Below are positions 17,194-26,551 of a stretch of DNA of 64,000 bases, piece by piece (within the stretch, counting starts at the first letter, position 1; every line of letters begins with the position of its first letter). Origin of the DNA: Arthrobacter sp. ov118 (lineage in GTDB: Bacteria > Actinomycetota > Actinomycetes > Actinomycetales > Micrococcaceae); contig NZ_FPAY01000010.1 of assembly GCF_900116495.1 (NCBI RefSeq), positions 143,235 through 207,234 on the forward strand. The letters run 5' to 3'. The notes under the pieces were generated by a model that saw only the letters and a list, made by a program, of their open reading frames with translations, searched no databases and was not told the DNA's origin. Made by a program: the position numbers and the translations under genes.

Positions 17194-18285
17194 CTACGTG
17201 TGCATGCGGCTGCTGACCCGGGAGAGGTCCGCGGCGCCGATCAGGCCGGCGTTGGGTCCAAGGGCCGCCAGATCAATCTCCGCTGCAGGGCGGAAGCCGC
17301 GGCCGGTGAGGTTCCGCGAGAACGCCTTCCGGGCCGGCGCGACGAGGAGCTCGCCGGCGTCGCAAAGTCCGCCGCCGATCACAAACTTCCCGGGATCCAG
17401 GGCCGCGGCAAGGTTTGCCAGTCCTAGGCCGAGCCACTCCCCGACGTCCTCAATGAGCTCGCGGGAGGTCGGGTCACCGGCTTCGGCCAGCTCCGTCACC
17501 GTCACGCCCGTGATCCGGGCTACGTCTCCGTCGACGGCCCGCAGCAGCTCCTGGGCGACCGGGGAATTGGCGGCAGCGAGCTCACGTGCCTCGCGGCCAA
17601 GTGCATTGCCGGAGGCGTACTGCTCCCAGCAGCCCCGGTTGCCGCACTCGCAGCGGTGGCCGCCGGGCATGATGATCTGGTGCCCGAACTCCCCCGCCAC
17701 ACCGAAGCGGCCGCGTTCCAGGCGCCCGTCCATCACCATGGCGCCGCCGATCCCGGTGCCCAAGGTGATGCAGACCAGCCGGCTCTGACCCTGCCCGGCG
17801 CCGAAGCGCCATTCCGCCCAGGCAGCGGCATCGGCGTCGTTGGTCAACAAAACGGGCCGGCGCAGCAATCGCTGCAGGTTCGCGCGCAGTGGTTCATTGC
17901 GCCAGGCCAGATGCGGACTGAAGAGCACCGTGGCGCCGTCCAGATCCATCCAGCCGGCCGCGCCGATGCCCACGGACCAGATCCGGTGCCCTGCACCCAG
18001 TTCTTCGACGAGTTCGACAATGACCTGTTCCACGGCTCGCGGGTCGTTGCCCGGAGTGGAGCGCTTCGCCTGGCTGAGGATCCGCCCCTCGGCATCGACG
18101 ACCCCGGCAGCTACCTTCGTCCCGCCGATATCGACGCCGATCGCCAGGCCCTTGCGGCCCAGCCTCAAGTGCGAGCGGAAATCGTGGCCGGCGCCGTTGG
18201 CAGCCGCTCCAGCCAGGGTCCTGCTGCGCCAGGGTGCGGTGCGGCCGCGCAGGCCGGGCTGCCGGCCGGGTGTTGGTGTCTGCAT
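17194..18285 (-). CDS. glk: ROK-family glucokinase
   Basis: Sugar kinase that phosphorylates glucose at the entry to glycolysis; ROK glucokinases also act in carbon-catabolite control in streptomycetes. It is 363 aa from ATG 18285. The ATP-binding IGVDIGGTKVAAG box starts about residue 50, TNDADAAAWAE is the substrate region, and the ROK signature with zinc ligands reads GGHRCECGNRGCWEQY. The roughly 48-residue N-terminus before the ATPase box is unusual for the family, so the true start may be internal. Specificity could also be N-acetylglucosamine or mannose. It is divergent from the acyl-CoA synthetase gene. Confidence 0.9.
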   Translation of the reverse strand: MQTPTPGRQPGLRGRTAPWRSRTLAGAAANGAGHDFRSHLRLGRKGLAIGVDIGGTKVAAGVVDAEGRILSQAKRSTPGNDPRAVEQVIVELVEELGAGHRIWSVGIGAAGWMDLDGATVLFSPHLAWRNEPLRANLQRLLRRPVLLTNDADAAAWAEWRFGAGQGQSRLVCITLGTGIGGAMVMDGRLERGRFGVAGEFGHQIIMPGGHRCECGNRGCWEQYASGNALGREARELAAANSPVAQELLRAVDGDVARITGVTVTELAEAGDPTSRELIEDVGEWLGLGLANLAAALDPGKFVIGGGLCDAGELLVAPARKAFSRNLTGRGFRPAAEIDLAALGPNAGLIGAADLSRVSSRMHT

Positions 18286-18419
18286 GATTCCCCATTCTAT
18301 TCACGCGCCGCTATCTACCAGTCCGGACGCCACGCGGGATGACGGCCGCGCGCCGCGGGCGTCCACACTGGCGCAGTCTGGGGCAACGACTGGCGGAACG
18401 GCGCGTCCGAACGTAATGT

Positions 18420-18446
18420 TACTGGCCAGTAGGTGTCCCGGGACAC
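18420..18446. promoter_or_regulatory. Two adjacent palindromes between glk and the acyl-CoA synthetase gene
   Basis: TACTGGCCAGTA (18420-18431) and GTGTCCCGGGACAC (18433-18446) are perfect dyads almost touching one another, 69-95 bases upstream of the synthetase start. TetR-type fatty-acid regulators use dyads of this size, so one or both may be operators; no regulator is encoded nearby. The rest of 18286-18514 shows no gene. Confidence 0.5.
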
Positions 18447-18514
18447 ACCACCCGGGGCGGCAGACTAGGCTTAGGCCTACCTGTTGCGTGCCTATGGATA
18501 CCAAAGGAGCTATC

Positions 18515-20335
18515 GTGCGAGAAATCATTGTCCCGCCCCTGGTGAAGGTTGATCCGGACACCAACGTCACCGACTTCGTGGTGCGCCAGGCGGCCAAGCC
18601 CGCCAACCCTGCCCTGTTCTCCCGGCTCGACGCCGCGGGCCAGTGGCAGGACGTCCGGGCCAGGGCTTTCCTGGCGGACGTCCGTGCCCTTGCCAAGGGC
18701 CTCATGGCCAACGGCGTGGCCGCTGGCGACCGCGTGGGCATCATGTCCCGCACGCGTTACGAGTGGGCCCTGATCGACTTCGCCATCTGGTTCGCCGGCG
18801 CCGTCTCCGTTCCGATCTACGAGACCTCCTCGCCTTCACAGGTGGCCTGGAACCTCGGAGACTCCGGCGCCGTAGCCGCTTTCGGCGAATCCGCCCATCA
18901 CGAGGACGTGATTCGGCAGGCAGCCACCTCCGAAGGTCTCACCGCCCTGCGGAACGTCTGGCAGCTCGAAGGCAGCGGCCTGGACGAGGTCCGCGCGGCT
19001 GGAACCGGCATCAGCGACGCCGAGCTCGAGGCACGGCGCAGCCAGGCGTCCCTGAGCGACATCGCCACGATCATCTACACCTCGGGCACCACGGGCCGGC
19101 CCAAGGGCTGCGAACTGACCCACGGGAACTTCGTGGAATTGTCCGAGAACGCCTTGGCCACCTCGCTGGGCAGGGTGGTCCATGACCAGGCAAAAACCAT
19201 CATGTTCCTGCCGCTGGCTCACGTCTTTGCGCGCTTTATCTCCGTGTTGGCGGTCGCCGCCGGCGTCACCGTGGCGCACACCCCGGACGTCAAGAATCTG
19301 CTGCCGGATCTGCAAAGTTACCGGCCGACCTTCATCCTCGCCGTCCCGCGGGTCTTCGAAAAGGTTTACAACTCCGCCCTGACCAAGGCCGAGGACGGCG
19401 GCAAGGGCGCCATCTTCCACCGCGCCGCGGACACCGCGATCGAATACTCCCGCGCCCGGCAGTCGGGCAAGGTCGGGCTGGTCCTGAAGCTCAAGCACTC
19501 CGTGTTCGACAGGCTTGTCTACAGCAAGCTCCGGAACGCCATGGGCGGGAACGTCTCCCATGCCGTGTCCGGCGGCGGCCCGCTCGGCGAACGGCTCGGG
19601 CACTTCTTCCAGGGCATCGGACTGCAGATTTTGGAAGGCTACGGGCTGACCGAAACCACGGCGCCGGTTTCCGTCAACACCCCGGACCTGATCAGGATCG
19701 GGACCGTGGGCGCACCGATACCCGGCAACGCCGTCCGAATCGCCGACGACGGCGAGATCCTCACCAAGGGCGTCTGCGTCATGCGGGGCTACTTCAGGCG
19801 CGACGACCTGTCCGCCGAAGCCTTCGACGACGGCTGGTTCCGCACCGGCGACATTGGCCAGCTGGATGAGCAGGGATTCCTGACCATCACCGGGCGCAAG
19901 AAGGAAATTATCGTCACGGCCGGCGGCAAGAACGTGGTGCCGGCCCTTTTGGAGGACCAGATCCGGGCCGACGCGCTCGTCTCGCAGGTCCTCGTCGTCG
20001 GAGACAACCGCCCGTTCATCGGCGCCCTGGTCACACTCGACGAGGAAGCCCTCCCCGGCTGGCTGGGCCGCCACGGGCTCCCGGCCTCGACGTCGCTCAC
20101 CGACGCCGCCGCCAACCCGGCCGTCAAGGCCGCGGTCCAGGAGCTTATCAACCGTGCCAACCAGACCGTCTCCCAGGCCGAGGCGATCAAGTCCTTCCGG
20201 ATCGTGCCGGCCGACTTCACCGAGGCCTCCGGCCATCTGACCCCCTCCATGAAAGTGAAGCGGGCCCAGGTGCTCAAGGACTTCGAGACCGTGATCGAGG
20301 AGATGTACAGCGCCAAGCGCCCCACCCACGCCTGA
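18515..20335 (+). CDS. fadD: Long-chain fatty-acid--CoA ligase (AMP-forming)
   Basis: Activates fatty acids to acyl-CoA through an acyl-adenylate. A GTG start seven bases after AAAGGAG gives 606 aa, the size of the FadD15 type; the frame upstream of it is not coding. Motifs: the phosphate loop IIYTSGTTGRPKG (about 187-199), the acyl-binding region FLPLAHVFARF, YGLTETTAP, the adenine-side WFRTGDIG and the hinge ITGRKKEIIVTAGGKNV. It is monocistronic, divergent from glucokinase and followed within three bases by a palindromic repeat element and then a strong terminator. Confidence 0.94.
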   Translation: MREIIVPPLVKVDPDTNVTDFVVRQAAKPANPALFSRLDAAGQWQDVRARAFLADVRALAKGLMANGVAAGDRVGIMSRTRYEWALIDFAIWFAGAVSVPIYETSSPSQVAWNLGDSGAVAAFGESAHHEDVIRQAATSEGLTALRNVWQLEGSGLDEVRAAGTGISDAELEARRSQASLSDIATIIYTSGTTGRPKGCELTHGNFVELSENALATSLGRVVHDQAKTIMFLPLAHVFARFISVLAVAAGVTVAHTPDVKNLLPDLQSYRPTFILAVPRVFEKVYNSALTKAEDGGKGAIFHRAADTAIEYSRARQSGKVGLVLKLKHSVFDRLVYSKLRNAMGGNVSHAVSGGGPLGERLGHFFQGIGLQILEGYGLTETTAPVSVNTPDLIRIGTVGAPIPGNAVRIADDGEILTKGVCVMRGYFRRDDLSAEAFDDGWFRTGDIGQLDEQGFLTITGRKKEIIVTAGGKNVVPALLEDQIRADALVSQVLVVGDNRPFIGALVTLDEEALPGWLGRHGLPASTSLTDAAANPAVKAAVQELINRANQTVSQAEAIKSFRIVPADFTEASGHLTPSMKVKRAQVLKDFETVIEEMYSAKRPTHA

Positions 20336-20337
20336 CC

Positions 20338-20400
20338 CAACGCGGGGTCACTTAGCGCCCCATAAGCGGCCTTTATTGGGCCGTAAGTGACCCCGCGTTG
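20338..20400. repeat. 63-bp palindromic intergenic element, copy 1
   Basis: An inverted repeat with perfect 17-bp outer arms (20338-20354 and 20384-20400), beginning CAACGCGGGGTCACTTAGCG. The same termini and the same 63-bp length recur at 25100-25162, with a different centre. It starts three bases after the fadD stop, between convergent genes. It looks like a REP/MITE-type element of this lineage. Confidence 0.85.
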
Positions 20401-20408
20401 CGTTAAAA

Positions 20409-20446
20409 CGAAGGGCTCCTCCAGCCGTAGCCGGAGGAGCCCTTCG
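20409..20446. terminator. Bidirectional terminator between fadD and pyc
   Basis: Perfect 14-bp stem (20409-20422 with 20433-20446) and a 10-base loop, preceded by AAAA on the plus strand (thus UUUU for pyc), between convergent genes. Confidence 0.85.
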
Positions 20447-20460
20447 TAGTTCGGGGCGGT

Positions 20461-23400
20461 CTACTGCTCCACTACGAGCAGCAGGTCTCCGCCCTGGACC
20501 TGTTCCACCGCGCCGACGGCGAGGCGGCCCACCGTGCCGGCCACCGGCGTCGTAATGGATGCTTCCATCTTCATGGCCTCGATGGTGGCCACGGTGTCGC
20601 CGGCCTTGACGGTGTCCCCGACCTTGACGGTCAGCGTGACGGCGCCGGCGAAGGGTGCGGCCACCTGGCCCGGCTGGGAGGCATCGGCGCGTTCGGCGGC
20701 CTTGACGTTGCTCACCACGGAACGGTCACGGACCACCACGGGCCGGGACTGGCCGTTGAGCGTGCACATGACGGTGCGCATGCCCTTTTCGTCCGGTTCG
20801 GACACGGCTTCGAGCGAGGCGATCAGACGGACGCCCTTCTCGAGCTCGATCTCGTGCTCGGCACCGCGCTGCAGCCCGAAGAGGTAATCGCGGGTGTCCA
20901 GCACTGAAAGGTTGCCGTAGGTCTCGACGCTCTTCTGGTAGTCCTTGGTGGGGCCGGCGAAGAGCAGGCGGTTGAGGGTGCGCTGGCGGGTCTTGGAGTC
21001 CCCCTGCAGCGCGGCGCTGTCCTCGGCACTGAGCTCCGCGTCACGGACCTTCACGTTGCGGCCCTGGAGGGCCTTGGTGCGGAAGGGCTCGGGCCAGCCG
21101 CCGGGAGGGTTGCCGAGTTCGCCAGAGAGGAAGCCAATCACGGAGTCCGGGACGTCGTATTTCTGCGGGTTCTCGTTGAAGTCCGCGGGATCGGCGTTGA
21201 GGCCCACCAGGTGCAGGGCGAGGTCGCCCACCACCTTGGACGACGGCGTCACCTTGACCAGACGGCCGAGGATGCGGTCCGCCGCGGTGTACATGTCCTC
21301 GATCGCCTCGAAACGCTCGCCCAGGCCCAGCGCCATCGCCTGCTGGCGCAGGTTGGACAGCTGCCCGCCGGGGATCTCGTGCTGGTAGACCCGGCCCGTG
21401 GGGCCCGGCAGCCCGGACTCGAAGGGGGCGTAGACCCGGCGGACGGCCTCCCAATAGGGCTCGAGTGCACAGACGTTGGCGAGGTTGAGCCCGGTGTCAC
21501 GCGGCGTGTGGGCCAGCGCGGCGACGAGGGCGGAGGCCGACGGCTGGCTGGTGGTTCCGGCCAGGGAGGCCGAGGCCACATCGACGGCGTCGACGCCGGC
21601 GTCCACGGCCGCGAGGAGCGTGGCCAGCTGGCCGCCGGCAGTGTCGTGGGTGTGCAGGTGGACGGGGAGGTCGAACCGCTCCCGCAGCGCCGTCACGAGG
21701 CGTGCGGCGGCAGCGGGGCGGAGGAGTCCGGCCATGTCCTTGATCGCCAGGATGTGCGCACCGGCGTCGACGATCTTCTGCGCCAGCTCCAGGTAGTAGT
21801 CCAGCGTGTAGAGGGTTTCCTCCGGATCCAGCATGTCCGCGGTGTAGCAGAGGGCGACCTCGGCGACGGCGGTGCCGGTCTCGCGGACGGCGCGGATGGC
21901 CGGGGCCATCTGGTTGACGTCGTTGAGGGCGTCGAAGATGCGGAAGATGTCGATGCCCGTGGCGGCTGCCTCGTTGACGAACGCCACCGTGACCTCTTCA
22001 GGGTAGGGCGTGTAGCCCACGGTGTTGCGGCCGCGGAGCAGCATCTGCAGGCACAGGTTCGGCATTGCCTTGCGCAGTGCCGCCAGCCGGTCCCACGGGT
22101 CTTCGCCGAGGAAGCGCAGGGCGACGTCGTAGGTCGCCCCGCCCCAGGCCTCCACCGACAGCAGCTCCGGGAGCAGTTTGGACACCGCCGGTCCGGCCGC
22201 GACCAGGTCGCGGGTGCGCACACGGGTGGCGAGCAGGGACTGGTGCGCGTCGCGGAACGTGGTGTCCGTGACGGCCACGGCGTCCTGCTCGCGCAGTGCC
22301 TTGGCGAAGCCCTCCGGGCCCAGCTCCAGGAGCCGCTGGCGCGACCCCGGCCGGGCCGCAGCATCACTAAGGGCTGGAAGCTTGTCCGCCGGGTCCGTGT
22401 GGACTTTCAGTTCGCCGTTGGGCTTGTTGACAGTGACCTCGGCGAGCCAGGTCAGCAGCTTGGTGCCGCGGTCTGCGGAGACCCGTGCCTTCAGCAGCTC
22501 GGGCCGTTCGTCGATGAACGAGGTGGCCACATCCCCGGCAACGAAGTCCGGATCGTCCAGGACGGCCTGCAGGAAGGAGATGTTGGTGGACACGCCGCGG
22601 ATACGGAACTCGGCGAGGGCGCGGCGGGCCCGGGCCACGGCGGCCGGGTAGTCGCGGCCGCGGCAGGTCAGCTTGACCAGCATGGAGTCGAAGTGCGGGC
22701 TGATCTCCGCGCCCGAGTAGACGGTGCCGCCGTCGAGCCGGACACCGGCGCCGCCAGCCGAGCGGTAGCCGGTGATCTTGCCGACGTCGGGCCGGAAGCC
22801 GTTGGCCGGGTCTTCCGTGGTGATGCGGCACTGCAGGGCAGCGCCCTTGAGCTGGACGGTCTCCTGCGAGAGGCCCAGGTCCGCGAGGGTCTCGCCGGCG
22901 GCGATGCGCAGTTGCGCCTGGACGAGGTCGACGTCGGTGACTTCCTCGGTGACGGTGTGCTCAACCTGGATGCGCGGGTTCATTTCGATGAACACGTGCT
23001 GGCCGGCGCGCTCCCCGACCGTGTCGACAAGGAATTCGACCGTTCCGGCGTTGACGTAGTTCAGTGCCTGCGCGAACTTCACGGCGTCGCGGTACAGCGC
23101 CTGCCGGATGTTGTCGTCCAGGTTTGGGGCCGGCGCGATCTCAATCACCTTCTGGTGGCGGCGCTGGATGGAGCAGTCGCGCTCGAAGAGGTGCATGACG
23201 TTGCCCTCGGCGTCGGCCAGGATCTGGACCTCGATGTGCCGGGGGCGCAGGACGGCCTGCTCGAGGAACATGGTGGGATCGCCGAACGCCGCGTCGGCTT
23301 CGCGCATGGCGGCCTGCAACGCCTCCGGGAGCGCCTCGCGAGTGTCCACCCGGCGCATGCCGCGGCCGCCGCCGCCGGCGACGGCCTTGGCGAAGATCGG

Positions 23401-23859
23401 GAAGCCGATCTCGTCCGCGGCGGCGATGAGTTCGTCCAGGTCCTTCGAGGGCTGGCTGGACTTAAGCACCGGGACACCCGCCTTGCGGGCGGCCTCGAGG
23501 GCGGCAACCTTATTGCCCGCAAGTTCCAGGACCTCCGCCGGCGGGCCGACGAACGTAATGCCGGCCTCCTTAGCGGCCCGCGCGAGGCGCGGGTTCTCGG
23601 AGAGGAAGCCGTACCCGGGGTAGATGGCGTCTGCTCCGGCTTCCTTGGCTACGCGCACCACCTCGTCGACGTCGAGGTAGGCCCGGACCGGGTGCCCCTC
23701 TTCACCGATCAGATACGCCTCGTCGGCCTTCTGGCGGTGGATCGAGTTGCGGTCCTCGTGGGGAAACACGGCGACGGTCTTGGCACCTAGCTCGTAGCCG
23801 GCGCGGAACGCGCGAATCGCGATTTCGCCGCGGTTGGCCACCAGAATCTTGGAAAACAT
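20461..23859 (-). CDS. pyc: Pyruvate carboxylase
   Basis: Biotin enzyme that carboxylates pyruvate to oxaloacetate, refilling the TCA cycle. It is 1132 aa, full length, in one chain. Biotin carboxylase domain about 1-450 (KILVANRGEIAIRAFRA, the ATP-grasp Gly-rich GGGGRGMRRV, EMNPRIQVEHTVTE). Carboxyltransferase domain about 535-830 (DTTFRDAHQSLLATRVRT, LRGRNTVGY, HLHTHDTAGG). Biotinyl domain at the C-terminus with EAMKMEAS, the biotinylated Lys at about 1097. It is monocistronic. Function is secure; together with the dicarboxylate and methylcitrate genes later in the window it belongs to C3/C4 metabolism. Confidence 0.98.
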   Translation of the reverse strand: MFSKILVANRGEIAIRAFRAGYELGAKTVAVFPHEDRNSIHRQKADEAYLIGEEGHPVRAYLDVDEVVRVAKEAGADAIYPGYGFLSENPRLARAAKEAGITFVGPPAEVLELAGNKVAALEAARKAGVPVLKSSQPSKDLDELIAAADEIGFPIFAKAVAGGGGRGMRRVDTREALPEALQAAMREADAAFGDPTMFLEQAVLRPRHIEVQILADAEGNVMHLFERDCSIQRRHQKVIEIAPAPNLDDNIRQALYRDAVKFAQALNYVNAGTVEFLVDTVGERAGQHVFIEMNPRIQVEHTVTEEVTDVDLVQAQLRIAAGETLADLGLSQETVQLKGAALQCRITTEDPANGFRPDVGKITGYRSAGGAGVRLDGGTVYSGAEISPHFDSMLVKLTCRGRDYPAAVARARRALAEFRIRGVSTNISFLQAVLDDPDFVAGDVATSFIDERPELLKARVSADRGTKLLTWLAEVTVNKPNGELKVHTDPADKLPALSDAAARPGSRQRLLELGPEGFAKALREQDAVAVTDTTFRDAHQSLLATRVRTRDLVAAGPAVSKLLPELLSVEAWGGATYDVALRFLGEDPWDRLAALRKAMPNLCLQMLLRGRNTVGYTPYPEEVTVAFVNEAAATGIDIFRIFDALNDVNQMAPAIRAVRETGTAVAEVALCYTADMLDPEETLYTLDYYLELAQKIVDAGAHILAIKDMAGLLRPAAAARLVTALRERFDLPVHLHTHDTAGGQLATLLAAVDAGVDAVDVASASLAGTTSQPSASALVAALAHTPRDTGLNLANVCALEPYWEAVRRVYAPFESGLPGPTGRVYQHEIPGGQLSNLRQQAMALGLGERFEAIEDMYTAADRILGRLVKVTPSSKVVGDLALHLVGLNADPADFNENPQKYDVPDSVIGFLSGELGNPPGGWPEPFRTKALQGRNVKVRDAELSAEDSAALQGDSKTRQRTLNRLLFAGPTKDYQKSVETYGNLSVLDTRDYLFGLQRGAEHEIELEKGVRLIASLEAVSEPDEKGMRTVMCTLNGQSRPVVVRDRSVVSNVKAAERADASQPGQVAAPFAGAVTLTVKVGDTVKAGDTVATIEAMKMEASITTPVAGTVGRLAVGAVEQVQGGDLLLVVEQ

Positions 23860-24028
23860 ACTTCTCCTGCATCATCGCGGGCGTATCGGTAAGTGCTCAC
23901 AGTGTCCAAGACGCGTGCGGGCAAACACAAATCATTGTGGCGACTGTCACAGCATTATCCGTCACGGACGGCGCGATGGGCAGGTCCTTATCCTTCGGCG
24001 ATTGCCCTGCGGCGCCCCGTTCGCCAGG

Positions 24029-24054
24029 TTCATCCGGCCCCGGGGCCGGATGAA
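24029..24054. promoter_or_regulatory. Perfect 26-bp palindrome between pyc and the orphan parA
   Basis: Two contiguous 13-base arms (left arm TTCATCCGGCCCC, 24029-24041; right arm 24042-24054) with no spacer, in the roughly 320-base region between divergent genes. With no loop it is a poor terminator and a better candidate for a protein-binding dyad; what binds is unknown. The rest of 23860-24180 shows no gene. Confidence 0.6.
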
Positions 24055-24180
24055 ACGGGATTCGTCGGAGCAGCAACATATGATGAGTGGGTGCGTGGCG
24101 CATGCACGCCCCGGCTCGGGAGAACGCAGGAGCCGGTACGACCCAGTCTCGGCAACCGGCGTTAGGTATTGGTTTTTCAA

Positions 24181-25041
24181 GTGCAAGTAGTGAGCATCAG
24201 CAGCCTTAAAGGCGGTGTCGGCAAGACATCCGTGACTTCCGGACTGGCGTCGGCGGCATTGGCCGCAGGCATCCCCACGCTCGTCGTCGACCTTGACCCG
24301 CACGCAGATGCCAGCACCGCCCTGGGCGTCAGCCCGGACGACCAGCTCGACATCGGCAGGATGCTCCGGTCCCCCCGGCGTGCACACCTGGCGGACAATG
24401 TGGTGGCAAGCGGCTGGGTGGGTCAGGCCCGAGCCAACGGCGCGGCCAGCGGCAGCGCGAATGGCTCGGCACCGCACGTCCTTGATGTTGCCGTGGGCTC
24501 CGCCTACACCGGCATCTACGACCGGCCGGACCTCGGCCGCCGCGACCTCCGCCGGCTCTCAACCGTCCTGGCCGGCGCCGGGGACTATGAACTGGTCTTG
24601 GTCGACTGCCCCCCGTCACTGAACGGCCTCACCAGAATGGCCTGGTCCGCGAGCGACAAGGTGGCCCTGGTGGCCGAACCCGGCCTCTTCTCGGTAGCCG
24701 GCACCGAGCGCACCATGCGTGCCATCCAGCTGTTTCGGCAGGAATTCGCACCCAAGCTGTCCCCCGCGGGCATCGTGGCCAACCGCGTGCGCAGCGGCTC
24801 GGCCGAGCACGCGTTCCGCCTGGCGGAGATGGAGTCCATGTTCGGTGAGCTGCTATTGACCCCGCACATCCCGGAGCAGGCCAACTGGCAGCAGATCCAG
24901 GGCGCGGCCCACTCCATCCACCACTGGCCGGGCGACTCGGCCAAAAACGCGGCGGGTCTCTTCGATGCCCTGCTGCAGAACCTGCTGCACCCACGCGGGC
25001 TCGCCGCCGCGGGCGCCGTGCGCGACCGCAGCCAGCGCTGA
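24181..25041 (+). CDS. ParA/MinD-family P-loop ATPase (orphan)
   Basis: A 286-aa ATPase of the chromosome/plasmid partition superfamily. Deviant Walker A LKGGVGKTS at about 9-17, Walker A' VVDLDPHADAS, Walker B LVLVDCPPSL; C-terminal region less conserved. I place the start at GTG 24181; TTG 24169 and GTG 24190 are also in frame. No ParB gene or clear parS site is nearby, so it may position another cargo, or act with the MerR-type regulator whose gene is convergent. It differs clearly from the ParA of the scp operon at 37 kb. Confidence 0.87.
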   Translation: MQVVSISSLKGGVGKTSVTSGLASAALAAGIPTLVVDLDPHADASTALGVSPDDQLDIGRMLRSPRRAHLADNVVASGWVGQARANGAASGSANGSAPHVLDVAVGSAYTGIYDRPDLGRRDLRRLSTVLAGAGDYELVLVDCPPSLNGLTRMAWSASDKVALVAEPGLFSVAGTERTMRAIQLFRQEFAPKLSPAGIVANRVRSGSAEHAFRLAEMESMFGELLLTPHIPEQANWQQIQGAAHSIHHWPGDSAKNAAGLFDALLQNLLHPRGLAAAGAVRDRSQR

Positions 25042-25093
25042 ACACGGCACACACTGAACACCGCACCCTGAACACCGCACCCTGAACGCCCGC
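25038..25093. repeat. Short tandem repeat at the end of the orphan parA gene
   Basis: Four units beginning CTGAAC, of 16, 14, 14 and 12 bases; the two middle ones are identical (CTGAACACCGCACC). The first unit contains the TGA stop of the gene, so the repeat grew downstream of the stop codon. Confidence 0.75.
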
Positions 25094-25099
25094 AAATAG

Positions 25100-25162
25100 C
25101 AACGCGGGGTCACTTAGCGCCCAATTTTCGGGTTCCAATAGGCGCTAAGTGACCCCGCGTTG
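25100..25162. repeat. 63-bp palindromic intergenic element, copy 2
   Basis: Same termini, length and first 23 bases as the copy at 20338. Here the arms pair perfectly over 22 bp inside the element (23 bp with one flanking base pair), and the 17-base centre differs. It lies between the convergent parA-like and merR genes and can also fold as a terminator. Confidence 0.87.
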
Positions 25163-25189
25163 CTGCGGTTTTAAATCGCGTTGCTGGTG

Positions 25190-25786
<597 letters not shown>

Positions 25787-26047
25787 GTGGACCCTCCTTG
25801 TTGTGAGTTCCCCCTGAGTAAATTGCATCGGCAGCAATGTGTGTGAGCAGCTGCAGAACACAGAATGAAGAATCCATCCGTGTAATTCAGCCGGGCTGCA
25901 CTCTCCAGTGTGACTTGCGCGGCTACCGTATGCAATGGGAACTTGTACCTCCGACGTTAGGCCTGCCGGGGCCCAAGGTCAAAGACGTTGGGCCTATTGG
26001 GTGGGCGTGTCGAAAGTTTCATTCTCGGGTTTAACGTTCGACGGCCC

Positions 26048-26551
26048 TCAGCCCGCGAAATCTTCAGGTTCGACGTCGTCGAGAAACTCGCGGAAGCGGC
26101 GCATCTCGCCTTCCTCGTCGACGGCGGGACCGGGGTGTGTGTCCTCGCCCTCGTCGTGTTCGGTGATCCGGACGCCGGCCTCATCCATGACGGCGTCGGC
26201 GCACCAGATCCGGCACTTGGCGCGCAAGGCAAGCGCCAGCGCATCCGAGGCCCGTGAGCTCACGGTGGTGCCGTTCTCGAACTGCAGCTGGGCGTAGAAG
26301 ATGTTGTCTTCCACCGCCACGATATTGACGCTGACGATGGTGTGGCCCAGGGCCTCGACGACGTCCACCAGGAGGTCATGGGTCATCGGTCGCGGCGGGA
26401 CAACCCCCTGCTGGGCCAGCGCGATTGCGCTGGCTTCCGGGGTGCCGATCCAGATCGGTACGTGGCGCTCACCATGGAATTCCTTGAGAAGGACAAGCGG
26501 CTGGTTGGATGGCAACTCGATCCGCACGCCCACAATCTCCACCTCAATCAT
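26048..26551 (-). CDS. DUF151 / bifunctional nuclease-domain protein
   Basis: A 167-aa protein of the BFN domain family. Seen: VEIVGVRIELPSNQPLVLLKE, then HVPIWIGTPEASAIALAQ, and the central block DLLVDVVEALGHTIVSVNI. The last 30 residues are acidic. Plant and bacterial members have been reported to have nuclease activity, but the role here is unknown. Its ATG shares one base with the TGA of the upstream merR gene (TGATG), so the two are translationally coupled. Order garA - merR - DUF151 - merR is as in Rv1827-Rv1830. Confidence 0.92.
   Translation of the reverse strand: MIEVEIVGVRIELPSNQPLVLLKEFHGERHVPIWIGTPEASAIALAQQGVVPPRPMTHDLLVDVVEALGHTIVSVNIVAVEDNIFYAQLQFENGTTVSSRASDALALALRAKCRIWCADAVMDEAGVRITEHDEGEDTHPGPAVDEEGEMRRFREFLDDVEPEDFAG

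Noticed and set aside
21211..23790. Very long plus-strand reading frame opposite pyruvate carboxylase
   Set aside because: High-GC shadow of a verified gene; the composition is Gly/Arg/Asp/Val noise without motifs. The same applies to the long frames opposite pyrG and recN.
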